From Pseudomonas cichorii (lineage in GTDB: Bacteria; Pseudomonadota; Gammaproteobacteria; Pseudomonadales; Pseudomonadaceae): a stretch of 64,000 nt of DNA. Positions 58,926 through 64,000 of the stretch are shown here, one piece after another. Under the pieces are notes generated by a model. The model did no database searches, had not been told where the DNA came from, and saw only the letters and a program-made list of their open reading frames with translations. Positions within the stretch are counted from its first letter, which is position 1, and every line of letters begins with the position of its first letter. The stretch is from the NCBI RefSeq assembly GCF_015471405.1, contig NZ_BLVZ01000009.1:210513-274512 (forward strand), given 5' to 3'. Made by a program: the position numbers and the translations under genes.

Positions 58926-59453
58926 AACCGGCAGCCCCTCTACGTCAGCAGTGACCGGATAGTCACTGCTGACGCTTCTTCCGCTGGTTTCAAAAGATTA
59001 TGTAGTGATAAAAAATAATCACTACATATTTGTTGACGCCTGCCTTTTCCTTTTGCATTATGCAGCTGTCTCCCTGATCGGGAGCGCTGGAAAAGATGTA
59101 CTGAACAGGCTCGGCAAGCCGTCGAGATGTTCCCCGGATGCAGGCTGCCCACAAGGCAGATTGATGAAGCTGAACCGGCATGGCACGTCCGACAGGACGA
59201 GCGGCTGGCGAAACGTCCTCATGATACTTGTGGCAGACCTTGTAACGGTCGCCAGCCATGTCTTTGGCTTTCGCTACGCTCTCCTTCCGTGACGCCTCCC
59301 TGTTGTAGTGGCTTTATGTCAAGGCTACCTGCATTTCCTCTGGGTCGGGATGTATGGCGTGAACAGGATGCATTGTCTCGTTCATGAGTCACCTGACAGG
59401 CAAGTTTATATATCACTGGTATTAAACAGGTTAACGAGCGAAGGAGCATCAAC
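58926..59453. other. Gene-poor gap with hairpins
   Basis: 528 bp with no convincing protein. After the terminator at 58943-58974 there is a second inverted repeat, ATGTAGTGAT/ATCACTACAT at 59000-59027, around an A/T loop. Short frames at 59005-59292 and 59127-59387 show no family features. The AT-rich stretch near 59402-59430 probably holds the promoter of the next small gene. Confidence 0.5.
58943..58974 (+). terminator. Terminator after ycaC
   Basis: CGTCAGCAGTGAC/GTCACTGCTGACG, a perfect 13-bp stem with a 6-nt loop followed by CTTCTTCC, 17 bp past the ycaC stop. Confidence 0.8.
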
Positions 59454-59774
59454 ATGAATATCAACAATCATCCAACTATTGATGAGCTGGCTCGTCTGTT
59501 TGCAGTACGCAAAGATACTCTGGACAGCCATATTCTCTGGATTGCGAACTCAGGCGAAGTGCATATCGACCCCATGTCGCCCTGCACGGCAGAGAGCGAA
59601 TTCCAGGCAAACCACCCGGAAATGCTGAGCAGCCTGAAAATGTTCCGCAGAGGCCAGGGCTACGTCGGCAAGAAGGCAGCCGCCGATACGGAGTTCATGG
59701 CGAGCCTGTTACAGAACCTTAAAGATGAATGGCAAGCCGCGAAAAAACAGCAGCGCTTTGTTCGGGTCGCCTGA
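59454..59774 (+). CDS. Small hypothetical protein
   Basis: 106 residues, start set by GAAGGAGCATCAAC. Helical, soluble, no signal. Sequence: IDELARLFAVRKDTLDSHILWIANSGEVHIDPM at the start, a FRRGQGYVGKKAAAD middle, and LLQNLKDEWQAAKKQQ at the end. I recognise no family. It has its own promoter region and an excellent terminator, so it is an independent expressed gene. It sits next to the two-partner secretion locus but nothing ties it to that system. Confidence 0.7.
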   Translation: MNINNHPTIDELARLFAVRKDTLDSHILWIANSGEVHIDPMSPCTAESEFQANHPEMLSSLKMFRRGQGYVGKKAAADTEFMASLLQNLKDEWQAAKKQQRFVRVA

Positions 59775-59803
59775 TTAAGCACGCTATAAAAAAGTGCAAA
59801 TGA

Positions 59804-59840
59804 ATGAAAGCATGCCCTCTTATTGAGGGCATGCTTTCAT
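59804..59840 (+). terminator. Strong terminator of the small gene
   Basis: ATGAAAGCATGCCCTC/GAGGGCATGCTTTCAT, a perfect 16-bp stem with a TTATT loop, 30 bp past the stop; AT-rich on both sides, so it may work in both directions. Confidence 0.85.
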
Positions 59841-59903
59841 ACTATTAATAATTCAAAAATAAATTAACTCTTCCTTTCTCTACCTAATCACAGCCCCATA
59901 CTT

Positions 59904-60015
59904 CTTGCAGCTTGCAGCTTGCAGCTTGCAGCTTGCAGCTTGCAGCTTGCAGCTTGCAGCTTGCAGCTTGCAGCTTGCAGCTTGCAGCTTGCAGCTTGCA
60001 GCTTGCAGCTTGCAG
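59904..60015. repeat. Perfect tandem array, 16 x CTTGCAG
   Basis: Sixteen uninterrupted copies of the 7-mer CTTGCAG (112 bp) followed by a partial CT. It lies 302 bp before the tpsA ATG. Such an array is prone to slipped-strand change in copy number. Related words occur at 29486-29585. Confidence 0.97.
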
Positions 60016-60133
60016 CTGGGGCCTCCGGCACCCGTACCAAACCCGATACACGGTCGTTACAAAAAATTGACGTCAGGATGATGGCAATCTAGAATCGCGC
60101 CGAATTTGATATCAATATGATATTGCAAGGACG

Positions 60134-60297
60134 AATCGTGTATTCACCCGCCCCAGGACGGCTCTGCTTGTCCTTCTCGCTGCCACTCCTCTGGTTTCCC
60201 CGGCCGTTCCCACTCCCGCCTCCGGTGAGCAGGGTCTGATCTGCCGATCAGCTTCGCCTCGCACTGTTTTTCCAAGTCTTTCCAAACCGTTCTGACC
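60134..60297 (+). pseudogene. Probable remnant of the tpsB (ShlB/FhaC-like) transporter gene
   Basis: The frame from 60134 reads NRVFTRPRTALLVLLAATPL, then VSPAVPTPASGEQGLI, which looks like the signal peptide and first mature residues of a pseudomonad TpsB outer-membrane transporter. It then runs into unrelated sequence and stops at 60297. No ATG begins it (the codon where Met is expected is ACG at 60131). It is in the usual place and orientation for tpsB before tpsA. I infer that an internal deletion removed the rest, so the exoprotein would need a TpsB made elsewhere. Identification is from memory of the family. Confidence 0.5.
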
Positions 60298-60316
60298 CCC
60301 GCAGGAATACCTCCGC

Positions 60317-63300
60317 ATGGACGCCAAGCATCTCGCCTTTCTGGCCCGTCAACCGTCGGCCCGTGTGCAACTGCGCGAACGTTTCTGGGGGATGCCCAAG
60401 CGCGGTATTGCGCTGATCCTGGCCAATGCCATGTTCTGGCAGCCGCTGTGGGCGCAGGCGGACGGGATCGTGGTGAGCAGCGGCTCCACCAGCGTCGGGG
60501 CGGCGGGCAACGGGGTGCCGATCGTCAATATTGCGGCCCCGAATGCCAGTGGCCTGTCGCACAACCAGTTCCAGCAGTACAACGTCGGCAGCCAGGGGGT
60601 GATCCTCAACAACGCCACGGCGCCCACCCAGACCCAGAACACCCAGCTGGGCGGGATCATCATCTCCAACAGCAACCTGCAAGGCGCGGCCGCGACCACG
60701 ATTCTCAACGAGGTGGTCAGCAATAACCGCACCGAACTCAAGGGCTACACCGAGGTGGCGGGGCAGGCGGCGCGGGTGATTGTTGCCAACCCGTACGGCA
60801 TCACCTGTGATGGCTGCGGTTTTCTCAATACGCCGCAAGCCACCCTGACCACCGGCAAACCGGTGCTGGACAACAACGGCAATCTGGTGCGGTTCAACGT
60901 CCAGGGCGGCAGCGTGGCCATCGAGGGGCTGGGGCTCAATGCCGACAACCTCGACCAGTTCGACATCATCACCCGCAGCGCAAAGGTCAACGCCGAGCTG
61001 CACGCCAAGAAGCTCAACATCATTGCCGGTCGCAACGACGTTGATGCCCAGACCCTCAACGCCACAGCGCTGGCGGACGACGGCAGCACCAAACCGCAAC
61101 TGGCCATCGACAGCTCGGCCTTGGGCGGCATGTACGCCGGTGCCGTGAAACTGGTGGGCACCGAAGCCGGTGTCGGGGTGAGGCTGGCGGGGAATATGGC
61201 GGCCAGTGCCGGTGATATCCAGATCGATGCCAATGGCCAGTTGAGCATGGTGCAGACGGCGGCCAGCGGGGCGGTGACGGTGAATGCCAACGCGGTCGAG
61301 GTCAACGGGCCGCTGTATGCGGGCAGCGCGTTGTCGATCACGACGCCGGGCGATCTGGCCATCCAGCAGAATATCGCCGCACGGGACAGCGTCACACTGT
61401 CCAGCACCGGGCTCCTGAGCAACAGCGCGATCATCGAGGCGGGCGTCAATGCGGATAACAGCCGCAATGCCGCCGGCGATGTGGTGCTGTCGGCAGGCAA
61501 CCTGACCAACACCGGCAACATTGTCGCCAGCCGTGCCGTGCAGGCGACCGTCACCCAGACCCTCAACAACCAGGGCGCGACCCTGAGCGGGCAGGCCAGT
61601 ACCCGCATTACCGCCACGACCCTGGATAACCGCCAGTCAGGCCGGATTCTGAGCCAGGGTGGCAACGTGAGTGTCACGGCCAGCAACGTATCGAACGGCC
61701 AGAAGGGCCTGATGTCCAGCGCGGGAACGCTGACGATCAATGCCGACTCACTGGATAACACCGCGGGCAGTATCACCAGCACGGGCACCTCGACCCTGAC
61801 TGTCACTGACGCCGTGGTCAACCAGGGCGGCGAAATCCTCAGCGATGCAGCCCTGACCCTCACCAGCGGCCGCCTGGACAATAGCCGCAGCGGGCGGATC
61901 GCCGGTAAAGGCGTAACCGTCACCACCGGCGCGTTCAACAACAGCCAGGACGGTCGCCTGACCAGCACCGAGGCCCTGCGCCTGACTGCGGCGCAGGTCA
62001 ATAACAGCGAAGCAGGACGCATCGCCAGTGCCATGGCTTTGACCGCTGTGGTCACGGGCCTGGATCAACACGCCGATGGTCAGCTGTACAGCAATGGCGA
62101 TGTCAGCCTGGACCTGAACAACGGCCACCTCAATAACCAGGACGGCCTGATTACGGCCCCCGGCCAGTTGCTGCTGACCAACCTCGGCACGGTCAACAAC
62201 CAAAGCGGCGAGATCTCCAGTGCCAAGGGCTTTACCCTGGCCGCCACTTCGCTGGATAACACCGACGGCTCGGTGCTCAGCGACGAATCCCTGATCGTGC
62301 GCATCGATCAGGTGCTGACCAACCTGCGGGGGTTGGTGTCTGCGACGGGCCTTGAGCTGTCTGCCGCGACCCTGAACAACCGCAACGGCGAACTCACCAG
62401 CAAGGCTGCCTTGACCGCCACGCTTGGGCAGTTCGACAACAGTTCCAAGGGGCGTATGAGAGCTAGCGGTGCTTTGCTGCTGACCGCCACTTCACTGGCC
62501 AACACCGGCGGCAGCCTCACCAGCACCGGCACTGCCAACCTCACCGTCACGGACGCCGTGGTCAACCAGGGCGGCGAAATCCTCAGCGATGCAGCCCTGA
62601 CCCTCACCAGCGGCCGCCTGGACAACAGCCGCAGCGGGCGTATTGCCGGCAAAGGCGTGACCGTCACCACCGGCGCCTTCAACAACAGCCAGGACGGTCG
62701 CCTGACCAGCACCGAGGCCCTGCGCCTGACTGCCGCGCAGGTCAATAACAGCGAAGCAGGACGCATCGCCAGTGCCATGGCTTTGACCGCTGTGGTCACG
62801 GGCCTGGATCAACACGCCGACGGGCGCCTGTACAGCAATGGCGACGTCAGCCTGGACCTCGGCAACGGCCACCTGAATAACCAGGACGGTTTGATTACGG
62901 CCCCCGGCCAGTTGCTGCTGACCAACCTCGGCACAGTCAACAACCAGAGCGGCGAGATCTCCAGTGCCAAGGGCTTTACCCTGGCGGCCACCTCGCTGGA
63001 CAACACCGATGGCACGGTGCTCAGCGACGAATCCTTGGTCGTACGCATCGACAAGGCGCTGACCAACCTGCGCGGGCTGGTGTCCGGCACCAGCGTGGAC
63101 CTCTCTGCCGATACCCTGACCAACGACAGCGGTGAGGTGAGCAGCGAGGCGGGCCTCACGCTGGACGTGACCGGCGAAGTCAGCAACCGCCAGGGCCTGC
63201 TGAGCAGTGCAGGGGCCATCACGTTAGAGGCCAAGAGCCTGCACAACGCCGAAGGCCAGGTCATGGCCGACGAGGTGCTGACCGTCATTCTGGCTCAAGC

Positions 63301-64000
63301 CCTCGACAACCAGGCCGGGACCCTGGGGGCCGGCCTGGGTCTGAACCTGCAGGCCGCGAGCCTGGATAACCGCCTGGCCGGTGCCGTGCTCACCGATGGC
63401 CAACTGGATATCACCCTGACCGGCACCCTGGATAACCGTACCGGCGGCCAGGTGCAGGCCAAGGGCATCCTCAACCTGACCAGCCAGGTCTTGAACAATC
63501 AGGGCGGCCGGGTAGTGGGGCAGGACCTGCTGACCGTGAACAGCGACAGCGCGATCAACCGCGGCGGGGTGATCCGCTCCGACAAGCTGATGACGCTGTT
63601 GATCGGTGACCTCGACAATAGCCAGACCGGTTTGAGCGCCGCGCAGAAGGGCGGTATCACCAGCCAGGCCGGGCTTGAATTCACCGGCACCCAACTGAAT
63701 AACCAGAACGGCCTGCTCAACGCCGTGGGCGTGATGACGTTGCAGGCCGACACGGTGCTCAACGGCCAGGGCCGCATCGCCAGTCAGAACAACCTGACCG
63801 CCACCGTCGACAGCCTGACCCAGCAAGGCGGCGAACTGGTGGCCCAGGGCACCCTGACCTTGACCGGCAAGACCCTGGATAACGGGGCCGGTGGTCTGGT
63901 AGGCGCCACAAAAGCGCTGAAACTCGAGGTCGACGAAATCGACAACCGGGCCGGTGAAATTTCCAGCCAGGTGGGCGTGGAACTGATCGGTGAACAACTC
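60317..64000 (+). CDS. Filamentous-hemagglutinin/CdiA-like two-partner secretion exoprotein (TpsA), 3' end beyond window
   Basis: At least 1228 codons, open to the window edge. The N-terminus is an extended signal peptide (about 1-47; RFWGMPKRGIALILANAMFW) followed by a TPS domain with NPYG at 158-161 and the neighbouring CDGCGF typical of CdiA/FhaB. After about residue 330 come short beta-helix repeats (LDN, NQGG, GxL). Residues about 484-675 and 732-923 are near-identical, from a 576-bp DNA duplication. It is exported through a TpsB pore and extends from the cell as an adhesin or contact-dependent inhibitor; any toxin tip lies beyond the window. Good GCAGGAAT ribosome site. Confidence 0.92.
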   Translation, partial: MDAKHLAFLARQPSARVQLRERFWGMPKRGIALILANAMFWQPLWAQADGIVVSSGSTSVGAAGNGVPIVNIAAPNASGLSHNQFQQYNVGSQGVILNNATAPTQTQNTQLGGIIISNSNLQGAAATTILNEVVSNNRTELKGYTEVAGQAARVIVANPYGITCDGCGFLNTPQATLTTGKPVLDNNGNLVRFNVQGGSVAIEGLGLNADNLDQFDIITRSAKVNAELHAKKLNIIAGRNDVDAQTLNATALADDGSTKPQLAIDSSALGGMYAGAVKLVGTEAGVGVRLAGNMAASAGDIQIDANGQLSMVQTAASGAVTVNANAVEVNGPLYAGSALSITTPGDLAIQQNIAARDSVTLSSTGLLSNSAIIEAGVNADNSRNAAGDVVLSAGNLTNTGNIVASRAVQATVTQTLNNQGATLSGQASTRITATTLDNRQSGRILSQGGNVSVTASNVSNGQKGLMSSAGTLTINADSLDNTAGSITSTGTSTLTVTDAVVNQGGEILSDAALTLTSGRLDNSRSGRIAGKGVTVTTGAFNNSQDGRLTSTEALRLTAAQVNNSEAGRIASAMALTAVVTGLDQHADGQLYSNGDVSLDLNNGHLNNQDGLITAPGQLLLTNLGTVNNQSGEISSAKGFTLAATSLDNTDGSVLSDESLIVRIDQVLTNLRGLVSATGLELSAATLNNRNGELTSKAALTATLGQFDNSSKGRMRASGALLLTATSLANTGGSLTSTGTANLTVTDAVVNQGGEILSDAALTLTSGRLDNSRSGRIAGKGVTVTTGAFNNSQDGRLTSTEALRLTAAQVNNSEAGRIASAMALTAVVTGLDQHADGRLYSNGDVSLDLGNGHLNNQDGLITAPGQLLLTNLGTVNNQSGEISSAKGFTLAATSLDNTDGTVLSDESLVVRIDKALTNLRGLVSGTSVDLSADTLTNDSGEVSSEAGLTLDVTGEVSNRQGLLSSAGAITLEAKSLHNAEGQVMADEVLTVILAQALDNQAGTLGAGLGLNLQAASLDNRLAGAVLTDGQLDITLTGTLDNRTGGQVQAKGILNLTSQVLNNQGGRVVGQDLLTVNSDSAINRGGVIRSDKLMTLLIGDLDNSQTGLSAAQKGGITSQAGLEFTGTQLNNQNGLLNAVGVMTLQADTVLNGQGRIASQNNLTATVDSLTQQGGELVAQGTLTLTGKTLDNGAGGLVGATKALKLEVDEIDNRAGEISSQVGVELIGEQL
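61766..62341 (+). repeat. Internal duplication in tpsA, copy 1
   Basis: This 576-bp stretch recurs at 62510-63085, offset 744 bp (a multiple of 3, so the frame is kept). Only scattered substitutions are seen, some synonymous. Copy 1 encodes residues about 484-675. Confidence 0.92.
62510..63085 (+). repeat. Internal duplication in tpsA, copy 2
   Basis: Second copy of the 61766-62341 segment, encoding residues about 732-923. The 168 bp between the copies (62342-62509) encode ordinary hemagglutinin repeats. Recombination between the copies would delete or add 248 residues in frame. Confidence 0.92.

Noticed and set aside
59005..59387. Two short plus-strand frames as genes
   Set aside because: No ribosome site, no conserved features, composition unlike neighbours.
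59904..60015. CRISPR array
   Set aside because: The unit is a 7-bp perfect tandem without spacers and no cas gene is near.
60745..62055. 436-codon minus-strand frame, with similar ones at 62308-62799 and 63224-63997
   Set aside because: Antisense of the tpsA repeats. Their mutual similarity simply mirrors the tpsA internal duplication.

Overview
The window reads as chromosomal DNA of a fluorescent Pseudomonas, most likely the P. syringae lineage or a close relative. It is GC-rich, densely coding and carries dispersed inverted REP-type repeats built on TTCGCGAATGAATTCGCTCC. The gene families (OprD porin, FecI/FecR/TonB receptor, NorR, AzlCD, YcaC, two-partner secretion exoprotein) are typical Pseudomonas accessory content. 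No rRNA, tRNA, prophage, IS element or CRISPR array was recognised.

Layout. 0-4.5 kb: PLP aminotransferase, DHA2 exporter, OprD porin. 4.7-6.6 kb: DUF1445 enzyme and LysR regulator sharing a palindromic operator. 6.7-16.1 kb, all minus strand: a metal/cofactor uptake block. A cobalamin riboswitch precedes a siderophore-type TonB receptor and an ABC importer, and a FecI-FecR-receptor cell-surface signalling unit has a Fur box at the sigma gene. 16-20 kb: GNAT, a small protein, an amino-acid-type dCache chemoreceptor, IclR regulator. 20-34 kb: what appears to be a complete N-methylglutamate (methylamine) pathway in two divergent arms. The minus arm is purU-folD-mgdABCD (usually annotated soxBDAG); the plus arm is gmaS-mgsABC-amtB. 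An XRE-cupin regulator lies between them, with a sigma-54 promoter and repeated GGAAW-N4/5-WTTCC operators. 34-41.7 kb: LLM flavoprotein, GT-C membrane protein, orphan NorR, MFS carrier and several small proteins.

41.9-48.8 kb holds the strongest candidate for an undescribed system. It is a minus-strand run of serine O-acetyltransferase, SAM methyltransferase, AzlC, AzlD, AlaX-type alanyl-tRNA editing protein and a divergent cysteine-synthase-like PLP enzyme, with an AraC regulator divergent from it and a LysE exporter and Lrp regulator alongside. The logic (activate serine, replace its beta substituent, methylate, export, clear mischarged tRNA-Ala) suggests a beta-substituted alanine antimetabolite with built-in self-protection. 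The product is unknown.

48.9-59.8 kb: tandem RcnB-like periplasmic proteins, qorB/HxlR pair, an orphan PBP2 paralogue, MFS carrier, and a LysR-ABM-amidohydrolase-YcaC catabolic set. 59.9-64 kb: sixteen perfect copies of a 7-bp repeat, an apparent remnant of a TpsB transporter gene, and the first 1228 codons of a TpsA/CdiA-like hemagglutinin that runs off the window and contains a recent 576-bp internal duplication.
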